This document shows, one piece after another, positions 19,177-28,263 of a stretch of 64,000 nucleotides of DNA (position 1 is the stretch's first letter; each line of letters begins with the position of its first letter). The notes below the pieces were generated by a model that worked only from the letters and a program-made list of their open reading frames with translations, was not told the origin of the DNA and searched no databases. Made by a program: the position numbers and the translations under genes. The stretch lies in the NCBI GenBank assembly GCA_018902545.1, contig JAHIQM010000004.1, positions 188,882-252,881 of the forward strand, read 5' to 3'. Source of the DNA: Pseudomonadota bacterium. GTDB lineage: Bacteria; Desulfobacterota; Desulfovibrionia; Desulfovibrionales; Desulfomicrobiaceae.

Positions 19177-21125
19177 AAGGCGTTCACCTCCGCGAGGATC
19201 TGGTTGTCAGTGAAGTGTTCAAGCTGGATAGCGCCCTGCGGGCAGGTCACGGTGCAGATGCCGCAGCCCTGGCAGACCGTGTCGATGACCTCGGCCTTGG
19301 GGTTGCCGAAGCGGTCCTGGATTTCTTTGATGGCTCCGAACGGACAGGTCTGGATGCACTTGCCGCAGCCCACGCAGCGGGCCGGGTTGACCCTGGACAC
19401 GGCCGGATCGGATTCGAGCATGGCCTTGGACAGCAGCCCAAGCACCTTGGCCGCGGCGGCGCTGCCCTGACCTACGGAGGCCGGAATATCTTTGGGGCCC
19501 TGACAGGCTCCGGCCAGGAACACGCCGGCAGTGTTAGTCTCGACGGGCTTTAATTTCGGATGGCTTTCAACGAAAAAGCCGTACTGGTCCGGACAGACTC
19601 TGAGCTTTTCGCCCAACGCCACCGCGCCCTTGGCCGATTCCGCGCCCACGGCCAGAACGACCAGATCGGCGGGCACCTCCACCTGCGTGCCAGCCAGGGT
19701 GTCCGCCCCGCGCACGATGAGCTTGTCGCCCTTGGGGTAGATCATGGCTACGCGGCCGCGCACGTACTGTGCGCCGTACTCTTCCGTGGCCCGGCGGGTG
19801 AACTCGTCATAGCCCTTTCCGGGAGAGCGGATGTCCATATAGAAGATGTAGGACTGGGAATCGGGGATGTGATCCTTGGTCAGGATGGCCTGTTTGGCCG
19901 TGTACATGCAGCAGAAGCCAGAACAGTACGGCCGGTCCACGGACTTGTCGCGGGAACCCACGCACTGGATGAAGACCACATTCCTGGGTTCCTTGCCGTC
20001 AGAGGGGCGCTTGACGTGCCCTCCCGTGGGGCCGGAGGCCGAAAGCATGCGCTCGTACTGCATGGACGTGATCACGTCCGGGTAGCGGCCCTCACCATAC
20101 TGCGGATACTTGTGCCAGTCGAAGAGGTCGTATCCCGTAGCTACGACGATGGCCCCCACGTCCACGTTGATCAGCTCGTCCTTCTGCTCGAAGTCGATGC
20201 ACTTGACCGGACAGACCTTGGCGCACAGGCCGCACTTGCCCTTCTGCAGCATGATGCAGGACGCGGCGGTAATGGCCGCCTTCTTGGGAATGGCCTGCGG
20301 GAACGGGATGTTGATGGACGGGGCATTGCAGAGCCCCTCGTTGAACGGGTCGGGGAGCTTGCGGCTGGGGCATTTCTCCACGCACAGGCCGCAACCCGTG
20401 CAATCCTTCCAGTTCACGTAGGTCGCTTTCTTGCGGATGGTGATCTGGAAGTTGCCCACGTACCCGCCCACGGCTTCGATCTCGGAACAGGCGTAAAGGG
20501 TGATATTAGGATGCTGGGCGACGTCGACCATCTTGGGCCCAAGCACGCAGGATGAACAGTCCACCGTGGGAAAGGTCTTGTCGAGTTTGGCCATCTTGCC
20601 GCCGATGGTCTGTTCGCGCTCGACCATGATGACTTCCTGACCGCCGTCGGCGCAATCAAGGGCTGCCTGGATTCCGGCCACGCCGCCGCCGATGACCAGC
20701 ACGCGCTTGACCGTCTCGAAGCGCTTGGGAATGAGCGGCTTGTCGCGACGCAGCTTTTCCACGGCCATGCGCACCAGCTCGGCGGCCTTGCCCGTGTTCA
20801 GGTCCTTGGTCTTGCCGATCCAGGACACATGCTCGCGGATGTTGGCCATTTCGAACATGTAGCGGTTGAGGCCCGCGCGCTCCACGGTGCGGCGGAAAGT
20901 GGGCTCATGCATGCGCGGAGTGCAGGAGGCCACGACCACGCCGTCGAGATTCTTGTCCTTGATGGCCTGGATGATGGCGTCCTGCCCGGGTTCGGAACAG
21001 GCGTACATTGTGTCCGTGGAGAAAACCACGTCGGGATAGGTCAAAGCCGTGGCCGCAACGGACGGACAGTCCACGGTCCCGGCAATATTGCTGCCGCAAT
21101 GGCAGATGAAAACACCAATTCGCAT
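19143..21125 (-). CDS. hdrA: Heterodisulfide reductase-like flavoprotein subunit HdrA
   Basis: VLVIGGGVAGIQAALDCADGGQEVIMVEREQTIGGKMAKLDKTFPTVDCSSC and multiple ferredoxin motifs (CTGCGLCVEKCPS, CVGCGKCIQTCPF, CQGCGICTVTCPQ). Confidence 0.94.
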   Translation of the reverse strand: MRIGVFICHCGSNIAGTVDCPSVAATALTYPDVVFSTDTMYACSEPGQDAIIQAIKDKNLDGVVVASCTPRMHEPTFRRTVERAGLNRYMFEMANIREHVSWIGKTKDLNTGKAAELVRMAVEKLRRDKPLIPKRFETVKRVLVIGGGVAGIQAALDCADGGQEVIMVEREQTIGGKMAKLDKTFPTVDCSSCVLGPKMVDVAQHPNITLYACSEIEAVGGYVGNFQITIRKKATYVNWKDCTGCGLCVEKCPSRKLPDPFNEGLCNAPSINIPFPQAIPKKAAITAASCIMLQKGKCGLCAKVCPVKCIDFEQKDELINVDVGAIVVATGYDLFDWHKYPQYGEGRYPDVITSMQYERMLSASGPTGGHVKRPSDGKEPRNVVFIQCVGSRDKSVDRPYCSGFCCMYTAKQAILTKDHIPDSQSYIFYMDIRSPGKGYDEFTRRATEEYGAQYVRGRVAMIYPKGDKLIVRGADTLAGTQVEVPADLVVLAVGAESAKGAVALGEKLRVCPDQYGFFVESHPKLKPVETNTAGVFLAGACQGPKDIPASVGQGSAAAAKVLGLLSKAMLESDPAVSRVNPARCVGCGKCIQTCPFGAIKEIQDRFGNPKAEVIDTVCQGCGICTVTCPQGAIQLEHFTDNQILAEVNALCPPKMFANYE

Positions 21126-21135
21126 CGCGTCCTCC

Positions 21136-22020
21136 CTATCTGGCCTGCGCCGGTTGCTTGATCTTGCCCAGGGCGAGCCGCGGATCGACGCAGAGCTTCT
21201 CAAAGCCGAGCTCGGCGCGATCAAGTCCAAGAGCGTAGCCAAGGAGCTGGGTGTAATAGAAAACCGGAATCCTGAAATTCTCGCGCAGGGCGTGGTTGAT
21301 CTGCCCCTGCCGCAGGTCCAGGTTCATCTGACACAAGGGGCAGGCGGTAACAAATGCGTCCGCACCCACGTCACGCCCGGCATCGAGAAGCTTGCCGGAC
21401 AGTCTGGCCACGATGTCACCCCGTGGAATGCCGTAGGACGCGCCGCAGCACTCGACCTTCAGGGGAAAAGGCACAACCTCGGCTCCAATGGCGGTCATCA
21501 GGTTGTCCATGGCCATGGGGTTCTCGTGATGGTCGAAGCGCATCAGCTCCGGGGGCCTGTTCATGATGCAGCCGTAGTAACAGGCGATCCTGATGCCGGT
21601 CAGGGGCTTGACCACCTTGGACTTGATCAGCTCCGGGTCAACATTCTCTGCCAGCACCTGCAGCACGGACTGGGCGTTCACAGTGTTCTTGCACGGGACG
21701 TCGAGCAGGGCGTTGGACTTGGCGCGGAACTCCTGATCTTCCATCTTGTGGGCTGCGGTGCGCAGATTGGTCAGACAGCTGGGGCAAGGTGTCATTACCT
21801 TGTCCATGCCCATACCCTCGACCTGAGCCAGGTTACGGGCGGACAGGGCCGATGAGAGGACATGATTGACGGTGTGCGCGGGGGTGGAGCCACAACAGCT
21901 CCAATCCGGGATGTCCATCAACTCGATGTCCAGAGCCCGACAGACAGCACGCGTTGAGCTGTCGTACTCCAGGGACGTTCCCTGGCCGGAGCATCCCGGA
22001 TAATACGCGATTTTAAGCAT
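21136..22020 (-). CDS. hdrB: Heterodisulfide reductase-like subunit HdrB
   Basis: MLKIAYYPGCSGQGTSLEYDSS; CCG motifs WSCCGSTPA and VECCGASYG. Confidence 0.94.
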   Translation of the reverse strand: MLKIAYYPGCSGQGTSLEYDSSTRAVCRALDIELMDIPDWSCCGSTPAHTVNHVLSSALSARNLAQVEGMGMDKVMTPCPSCLTNLRTAAHKMEDQEFRAKSNALLDVPCKNTVNAQSVLQVLAENVDPELIKSKVVKPLTGIRIACYYGCIMNRPPELMRFDHHENPMAMDNLMTAIGAEVVPFPLKVECCGASYGIPRGDIVARLSGKLLDAGRDVGADAFVTACPLCQMNLDLRQGQINHALRENFRIPVFYYTQLLGYALGLDRAELGFEKLCVDPRLALGKIKQPAQAR

Positions 22021-22579
22021 TTTGGCCTCCTTTGCGGAACCGCTCGAAAATGCGGGCCACCTGCTCGCGGCCCTGAATCGGGTGCGGTTTGAACGGCAGC
22101 TTGCCGCGCATGAGCACCTGCGGTGCCAGATCGACATCAGTGAACACACGGCCCGAGCGAGTCATGTACGCGGCCATCAGACCCAGCTCGTAGGCGCGGC
22201 CGTGGCGCTCCACCGAAGCCAGAAAGGAGTCGGCGAAAACCTTTACGGCACGCTCCGTGGCGTACCCGGCTTCCCTGGCCATGTGACGACAGACGTCCAT
22301 GACCTGCGCCACATCAATCATGTTCGGACATCGCGTGGTACAGGATTGACAGGAGCCACACAGCCAGAGGGCCCGGCTTTTCAGCACCGCGTCCTTCTGT
22401 CCGGTCTGGATCAGACGCATGATCTGGCTGACCGAATAATCGTAGGCGAAGGTGTATGGACACCCGGCCGTACAGTTGCCGCACTGGTAGCAGGTCCTGA
22501 TGTTCTGGTGGCTGCGGGCTTCGACCTCGGCAATGAACGCCTGGTCGGAAGTGGCAAGATCAAAGATTTGCATGAGCAT
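22013..22579 (-). CDS. hdrC: Heterodisulfide reductase-like subunit HdrC
   Basis: CYQCGNCTAGCPYTFAYDYSVSQIMRLIQTGQ and CGSCQSCTTRCPNMIDVAQVMDVCR. Confidence 0.93.
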   Translation of the reverse strand: MLMQIFDLATSDQAFIAEVEARSHQNIRTCYQCGNCTAGCPYTFAYDYSVSQIMRLIQTGQKDAVLKSRALWLCGSCQSCTTRCPNMIDVAQVMDVCRHMAREAGYATERAVKVFADSFLASVERHGRAYELGLMAAYMTRSGRVFTDVDLAPQVLMRGKLPFKPHPIQGREQVARIFERFRKGGQNA

Positions 22580-23024
22580 ACCCAACTTGCGGTAAGGAAC
22601 GGCGAACCGTCCGGTTGACATGAATCCCATCCCGGAAAAAAATGGATACTCCCGCTGAACCTTTTTGATACACCGCCCCGTAGGCGGATGCCCCAAATTG
22701 ATACAGCGCACCCTCAAAAACTCTTTGTTTCCGGAACATGAGGTTTCTTTTAAGCAGATTTGATGCCATAGTCCCCATCCCCCGTCATTGTCCAGCCCGC
22801 ATGGGGCAAAAGCAGGGAATCAGGCAAAGAAAAAGACAGGATACGGGCAGAGGAATCGATATCATAACAGGCTGTTGGAATAAACAAGCAGTAACTATCG
22901 ATTATCAATCATGGCATGGGCGCAGTTCCTTTGCATAATCGGCCACGAATATCTGTTCCCGCCAAAGCTTGACTGAACAATCCCGAACCAGCATGTAGCG
23001 CGGAGTCAAACCCAAGAGGAATAC

Positions 23025-23360
23025 ATGACCCAAAACAATCGCCGCTGGGACCGCGAGCCCATATCCGTGCCATGCAAGATCAGCTATGAGGACGACACCC
23101 GCAACTCGGCCGAGGGAAGCATCATCAACCTGAGTCCCGGCGGAGTCATGCTCTCCACGGAGCAGGGATTCATCGCCAACGAACGTGTGGCCATCACCCT
23201 GGAGGACGAATACGACTCCCTGCTGTTCGAATTCGCGGAAATCCTCATCGGCACGGTGCGCTGGAGCCAGTCTACGGCAACTGCGGGGCAAGGCCTTTAC
23301 CACGTGGGCATCGCCCTTGAACGTGAACTACCACGCAGGATGCTCCTCACTGAGCAATAA
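23025..23360 (+). CDS. PilZ domain protein
   Basis: RRWDREPISVPCKISYEDD...GSIINLSPGGVMLST: RxxxR and (D/N)xSxxG motifs. Confidence 0.85.
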   Translation: MTQNNRRWDREPISVPCKISYEDDTRNSAEGSIINLSPGGVMLSTEQGFIANERVAITLEDEYDSLLFEFAEILIGTVRWSQSTATAGQGLYHVGIALERELPRRMLLTEQ

Positions 23361-23455
23361 AGGCGAGTAATATCCTTGTGTTGTCCGCGCGCATCATCTA
23401 TATGCCAAGAAAATTATTTCTCCGCGCACAACCCGCCCCGGCAAAAGGACTTTTC

Positions 23456-23800
23456 ATGGCCCACGAGACGCAAAAGAACAGAAAGTGGAAACGTTTTGGC
23501 TGCCTGCTCCCCTGCCGCATAATTCCGCAATCCGAGGCCGACATGCTGGTTTCAGCCCGGATCATCAACATCGGGCGCGGCGGCCTGCTCATCGAAGCCG
23601 ACTACAATTTCAACACGGGTGACCGGGTCATCATCGCCCCCGCCGAAATCGGCTTCGAACGCTTCGAGATGCTGGAGGAAGTGCACGGCACCGTGTGCTG
23701 GGGTCAAATCGACGACAGCTCCCTGATGGGCCTGTATTACATCGGCGTGGAATTCGACGAACTCTTGCCCCTCAAGCAGGCGGTCGCGGACCAGCGCTAA
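23456..23800 (+). CDS. PilZ-like domain protein
   Basis: NRKWKRFGCLLPCRII...SARIINIGRGGLLIEADYNFNTGDRV: PilZ fold with degenerate NIGRGG motif. Confidence 0.75.
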   Translation: MAHETQKNRKWKRFGCLLPCRIIPQSEADMLVSARIINIGRGGLLIEADYNFNTGDRVIIAPAEIGFERFEMLEEVHGTVCWGQIDDSSLMGLYYIGVEFDELLPLKQAVADQR

Positions 23801-23841
23801 GCCCCCCTTTTACTCCGCCACAAGCACAGCTGTGAAACACG

Positions 23842-23874
23842 AAAAAAGGGATTTCGAAACGAAATCCCTTTTTT
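23842..23874. terminator. Bidirectional terminator between PilZ and carboxypeptidase genes
   Basis: AAAAAAGGGATTTCG-AAA-CGAAATCCCTTTTTT. Confidence 0.9.
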
Positions 23875-23916
23875 CGCGCCCTAAAGGCTAGTCGGCATCC
23901 CCTTAAGAAAGAGACG

Positions 23917-25152
23917 TCAGGCTTTAGGCTTCTTGGTACCGGAAGACTTGTCTGCGACCTTCTCGTCCCTGGCCGCGCGCTTGAAACCGAAATCAAGAAG
24001 TCGGGCCGTTTCCTTCTGCCGCACGGCGGAATTCTGGGCTCCGAGCACTACGGCAAGGAGTCGCGTATCGCCGCGCTTGGCCGTGGCCGTGATGTTGTAC
24101 CCCGCGTCGCAGACAAACCCGGTCTTGAGTCCGTCCACGCCCTTGTAGGTGCGCAGCAGCGTGTTGGCGTTGCGGTGCGTGGTCCCGTGGTAGGTGTGAC
24201 TCGTCATGGAGTGCACTTTCAAGGACTCGGGGAAGGTGCGCAGGTACGCCATGGAGAGCTTGGCGATGTCCCGCGCCGTGGAGATTTGGCCCGAGGCGGG
24301 CAGGCCATTGGGGTTCTTGAACTGGCTGTTGGCCATGCCGATCTTCTTGGCTTTGGCGTTCATCTGGGCCACGAACTTGGTAGCGTCGCCCTTGCCGAAG
24401 TATTCAGCCACGGCCACGCAGGCGTTGTTGGCCGAAACCACGCTGATGCCCTTGATGAGTTCATTGAGTGGCACTTTCTCATCGCGTTTGAGTCGCATGC
24501 GGGAACCGCCCGTCTTCACGGCCTTGGCGCTGACGGGGATGGGCGTCGTCGGAGAGAGCTTGCCCTGGGCCAGGGCCTCGCGAATAAGATAGAGGGTCAG
24601 AAGCTTGGTGATGGAGGCTGGCTGGATGGTCTTGTCCGGGTTGTGCTCGTAGTAGACCTCGCCGGTGGACATGTTGATCAGCAACGCGGCCTGGACATTG
24701 AGGTAAAGATCCTTGGACGTTGCCGGCTTCACGGCCGACTTTCCAGCTGCGGGGCTGTCCTGCGTCTTCGCCTTGGCATCCTTGGCGGCAGGTTTGGCGG
24801 CAGGCTTGGAAGAAGCCTCTTTTGACGCGGGCTTGGCGGCCTTCTTGTCCGCGTCGATCTTTGGCGACTCTTTCTCGGCTTTCTTGGGGGAAGCGGGCGG
24901 CTGGGCCGTAGCAGACGAGTCAGGTTCCGGCGTGGCAGGCGGTTCGCTCACGGCGGCCGGACCAGGTTCAGGCTGAGCCGAGAGCTGACTTTCGGCCGTG
25001 ACAGGCTGAGTCTTGGGTTTGGGTCCAATCGAAGCCCGGTACGTATGTGATCCCGTAGAGGCAAAGGCGATAGAACCAGCGCAGCACAATCCGCCGATCA
25101 GGGCAAAAATAACCAGGAAAAACAGGAATTTTTCAGCACTTCTCATCGTCAT
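23917..25152 (-). CDS. D-alanyl-D-alanine carboxypeptidase (PBP5/6 family)
   Basis: SxxK (PASITKLLTLYLI), SxN (SVVSANNACVAVAEYF), KTG (VDGLKTGFVCDAGYN); signal-peptide-like N-terminus. Confidence 0.92.
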   Translation of the reverse strand: MTMRSAEKFLFFLVIFALIGGLCCAGSIAFASTGSHTYRASIGPKPKTQPVTAESQLSAQPEPGPAAVSEPPATPEPDSSATAQPPASPKKAEKESPKIDADKKAAKPASKEASSKPAAKPAAKDAKAKTQDSPAAGKSAVKPATSKDLYLNVQAALLINMSTGEVYYEHNPDKTIQPASITKLLTLYLIREALAQGKLSPTTPIPVSAKAVKTGGSRMRLKRDEKVPLNELIKGISVVSANNACVAVAEYFGKGDATKFVAQMNAKAKKIGMANSQFKNPNGLPASGQISTARDIAKLSMAYLRTFPESLKVHSMTSHTYHGTTHRNANTLLRTYKGVDGLKTGFVCDAGYNITATAKRGDTRLLAVVLGAQNSAVRQKETARLLDFGFKRAARDEKVADKSSGTKKPKA

Positions 25153-25540
25153 GGCCTTGCCTTTACGGTTCGAGAACCTGGCGGTCAAGTACGAAATGCG
25201 CGGACTAAGGGAAAATAATCTCTAAATATTCAGCATGTTAAGGGGCAAAAAAGAAAGTCTGCACCACTCACCCGCGCAAAGGTTCACAGTCTAAGTTTTT
25301 TCAGTATATACGCAACCGATTCGTATATCAACATAAATCAAAGAATCCTCCCGGCGCATGCAAATCTGTCACTACAGTGCAAGGGCCATACAGACTGCAT
25401 CAATGCCTGCCAAGATCGAGCACAACAACTAAAAGCGATTCTGCATAAAACATGATGCCGATTTTTGAAAGCCATCCCATCACCCCTGCACAGATGTCTG
25501 AAGCATGACACGTATGTGCATGCCCCTCCCGGAAACAAGA

Positions 25541-25567
25541 GCGGCGACAGGAACTCCTGCCGCCGTC
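25541..25567 (-). terminator. Hairpin downstream of nifB (weak terminator candidate)
   Basis: CGGCGACAGG-AACT-CCTGCCGCCG inverted repeat; poor T-run. Confidence 0.35.
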
Positions 25568-25590
25568 CGCATGCACGCTTTCACTCCATC

Positions 25591-26847
25591 TTATCCACAG
25601 CCTGCACCCATGCCTGCGCATCCGGCCTTGTGCGTACGGGTCTTGTACCGCGTGATGTCCGCCCCCTGGAAATAGTCCGTCGCGATATCGTGAATCATAC
25701 CGGAGCATTCCATCACCGTGATCCCGTGTTCACCCAAAACCTGCTTGGGCTGTTTTCCCGCCGCCTCGACCAGCACCAGGGAACAGTCGTGCAGAATTTC
25801 CGCAAGCCTGTGCCAGCGATCCGGCCCGCAACCGATTTCCGAGGCGGCCCGCTCCTCGATCATGCGCGCCCCCTTGCCTTGCGGTGCCCAGATCTGGAAA
25901 CCCGGCGTCTCGCCCAGATGCATGTTGACGAGCAACCCCTCGCGCGAGGCTACGGCCACATAGGGCCTGGCCGTTTTGTCGGAACCGCAGGCCAGTCTGT
26001 TCAGGGTCGGGATGAACTCGCTCGAGCGGTCCGAGCACAGTAGGCCCACGGCGTCGGCGCGGCAACGGCGGCAGTGGGTCATCTGCAGAATCGTCTCGCC
26101 GTTAGTGGCGCGCAGTTCATGAATCAGCTCCTTGGAGGGCTCGCCTCTGTCCGCGAAAGGCGTGTCAGCCGTGGGGTGCAGGGGGATGAGGTTCTGAATG
26201 TCGGCCCCAAGCTCCGCCGCCACCCGCGCCACCTCGGCCAGATGGTGGTCGTTTACGCCGGGGATGACGATGCTGTTCACCTTCACAGTCACGCCCCTGG
26301 CCTTGAGCAGCCTGATCGATTCGAGCTGCCGCTCAAGGAGTATCCTGGCCCCATCCACGCCCCGGTACACGACTTTGCCGACCCTGACCCAGGAATAGAT
26401 CTTCGCCCCGATCTCGGGGTCCACGGCGTTCATGGTCACCGTGACGTGAGTCACGCCCAGTTCCACCAGGCGGTCCACATGCTCGGGCAGAGCCAGTCCG
26501 TTGGAGGACAGACAGTAGAGCATATCTGGGTACTTGGCATTAATGCGCTCAATGGTGGCGATGGTCTTCTCGGCCTCGGCCATGGGATCTCCCGGTCCGG
26601 CAATGCCGACCACGGTGATGCGCGGCTCTTTTTTGAGGACTTCGTCCAGATACTCCACCGCCTTGTCCGGAGGCAAGATGGCGCTGGTCACGCCGGGTCG
26701 GGACTCGTTCACGCAATCGTATTTGCGGTTGCAGTAGTTGCACTGGATATTGCAGCCGGGGGCCACGGGCAGATGCACACGGCCACAGGAACCGGACGTC
26801 TCTTTATTGAAACAGGGATGCTTTGATCTGTCTTTTGCTTCGGACAT
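25591..26847 (-). CDS. nifB: Nitrogenase cofactor biosynthesis radical SAM protein NifB
   Basis: HPCFNKETSGSCGRVHLPVAPGCNIQCNYCNRKYDCVNESRPGVTS, with NifX-like C-terminal domain. Confidence 0.96.
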   Translation of the reverse strand: MSEAKDRSKHPCFNKETSGSCGRVHLPVAPGCNIQCNYCNRKYDCVNESRPGVTSAILPPDKAVEYLDEVLKKEPRITVVGIAGPGDPMAEAEKTIATIERINAKYPDMLYCLSSNGLALPEHVDRLVELGVTHVTVTMNAVDPEIGAKIYSWVRVGKVVYRGVDGARILLERQLESIRLLKARGVTVKVNSIVIPGVNDHHLAEVARVAAELGADIQNLIPLHPTADTPFADRGEPSKELIHELRATNGETILQMTHCRRCRADAVGLLCSDRSSEFIPTLNRLACGSDKTARPYVAVASREGLLVNMHLGETPGFQIWAPQGKGARMIEERAASEIGCGPDRWHRLAEILHDCSLVLVEAAGKQPKQVLGEHGITVMECSGMIHDIATDYFQGADITRYKTRTHKAGCAGMGAGCG

Positions 26848-26910
26848 GGCGTCCTCCCTTGTATGTTGGTGCGTCTGTGACGCAGATGAAAGCTGAAGAA
26901 GGATTGCCGC

Positions 26911-28263
26911 CTACAAATACCCATACCCAACCGGGCAATCATCCTGGCTCTTCTCCAGAACGGCGTTGACCAGCATGTCGTAGAGTGACAACGCGCCCTC
27001 GTAACCGACATGCAGGATGCGCTGACCGCCGAAGCGGTCGTGGATGGGAAAGCCGACCCGGATGAGCGGGATATTCGCCGCGCGGGCCAGCTTGTAGCCC
27101 TTGCTGTGTCCGACCAGCAGGTCGGGAGCGAGCTCTGCGGCCTCTTCCTCGATGTCCTTGAAATCGGCGCCGCTTCTGATGACCGGCATGGTCACGCAGA
27201 CATCCCCCAGGGCCTCGATCAGGGCCTTGCCGAAGCGTTCGCTCTGGGTGCCCGTGGCGGCCAGGACGGGCTGGATGCCGATCTCGCCCAGGAAGGAGCA
27301 CATCGCGATGACAAAATCCTCTTCTCCGTAAACCACGGCCCGCTTGCCGAAAATGTACTTGTGCCCGTCAACCATGGCATCCAGGAGCCTGCCCCGGTCA
27401 AAGGCGTCCTGTTCGGGCATGTCGCAACCCGCGAATTCGCTCAAAGTATCCATGAAACTGTCCGTGGCCCGCAGACCGATGGGGATCATGGTCTTACGCG
27501 CCGGGATACCGAACTTGCGCTCCAGCACTCCGGAAGCCGATTCCGCCAGTCCACCGGACATGCCGAACTCGATGGTCCCGGCCGCACCGCCCATGGCCCG
27601 GATCTCGGCCACGGGAGTCCCGCCGTCGGGCAGGGCGTGGTAATCGTCCCAGATCACGCCATCCATGGTCCGGGAGAGGTCGGGGAGCATGGTGAAGCGC
27701 ACGCCGGAGCGTTCGCCCAGACCGCGCAGAAACCGGTAATCCGCCGGGGACAGGAAGCCAGGCAGCAGGTTCACGCCGCCGTGATCCGGGGCCTTGTCCT
27801 TGACCACCTGATCGGCCAGGGAGCGCACGGCCGCGTGCCAGCCTTCCATGTGCGTGCCCGAGTAGCTGGGCGTGGCGACATGAACCAGTTCGGGTAGCGG
27901 CAGATCGGAAAATTCCTCACGAAATTCGTACAGATAGCGACCAACATCGTCGCCGATGGTCTCGGTCAGGCAGGTCGTGGCCACGCCGACCAGGTCCACG
28001 TCGTACTTGCGCATGACGTTTAAAATGCCTTTCTTGAGGTTCGGCCCGCCGCCGTAAACCGCGCTCTTCTCGCCCAGGGCCGAGGAGGCGATGTCCACGG
28101 GTTCGCGATAGTGGCTGATGATGTAGCGACGCATGTAGGTCGCGCAGCCTTGGGAGCCGTGCAGAAAAGGAACGGCGTTCTCGATGCCCTTGAAGACCAG
28201 GGCCGCGCCCATGGGCGTGCACATCTTGCAGGCGTTGGTGGTGGAAACGTAGGTGTTAGCCAT
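26911..28263 (-). CDS. nifN: Nitrogenase cofactor scaffold NifN
   Basis: CKMCTPMGAALVFKGIENAVPFLHGSQGCATYMRRYIISHYREPVDIASSALGEKSAVYGG; located after nifE. Confidence 0.94.
   Translation of the reverse strand: MANTYVSTTNACKMCTPMGAALVFKGIENAVPFLHGSQGCATYMRRYIISHYREPVDIASSALGEKSAVYGGGPNLKKGILNVMRKYDVDLVGVATTCLTETIGDDVGRYLYEFREEFSDLPLPELVHVATPSYSGTHMEGWHAAVRSLADQVVKDKAPDHGGVNLLPGFLSPADYRFLRGLGERSGVRFTMLPDLSRTMDGVIWDDYHALPDGGTPVAEIRAMGGAAGTIEFGMSGGLAESASGVLERKFGIPARKTMIPIGLRATDSFMDTLSEFAGCDMPEQDAFDRGRLLDAMVDGHKYIFGKRAVVYGEEDFVIAMCSFLGEIGIQPVLAATGTQSERFGKALIEALGDVCVTMPVIRSGADFKDIEEEAAELAPDLLVGHSKGYKLARAANIPLIRVGFPIHDRFGGQRILHVGYEGALSLYDMLVNAVLEKSQDDCPVGYGYL

Noticed and set aside
22560-22778. Small 72-aa reverse-strand ORF upstream of hdrC
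   Set aside because: No RBS or motif recognised; more likely the hdr leader/promoter region.
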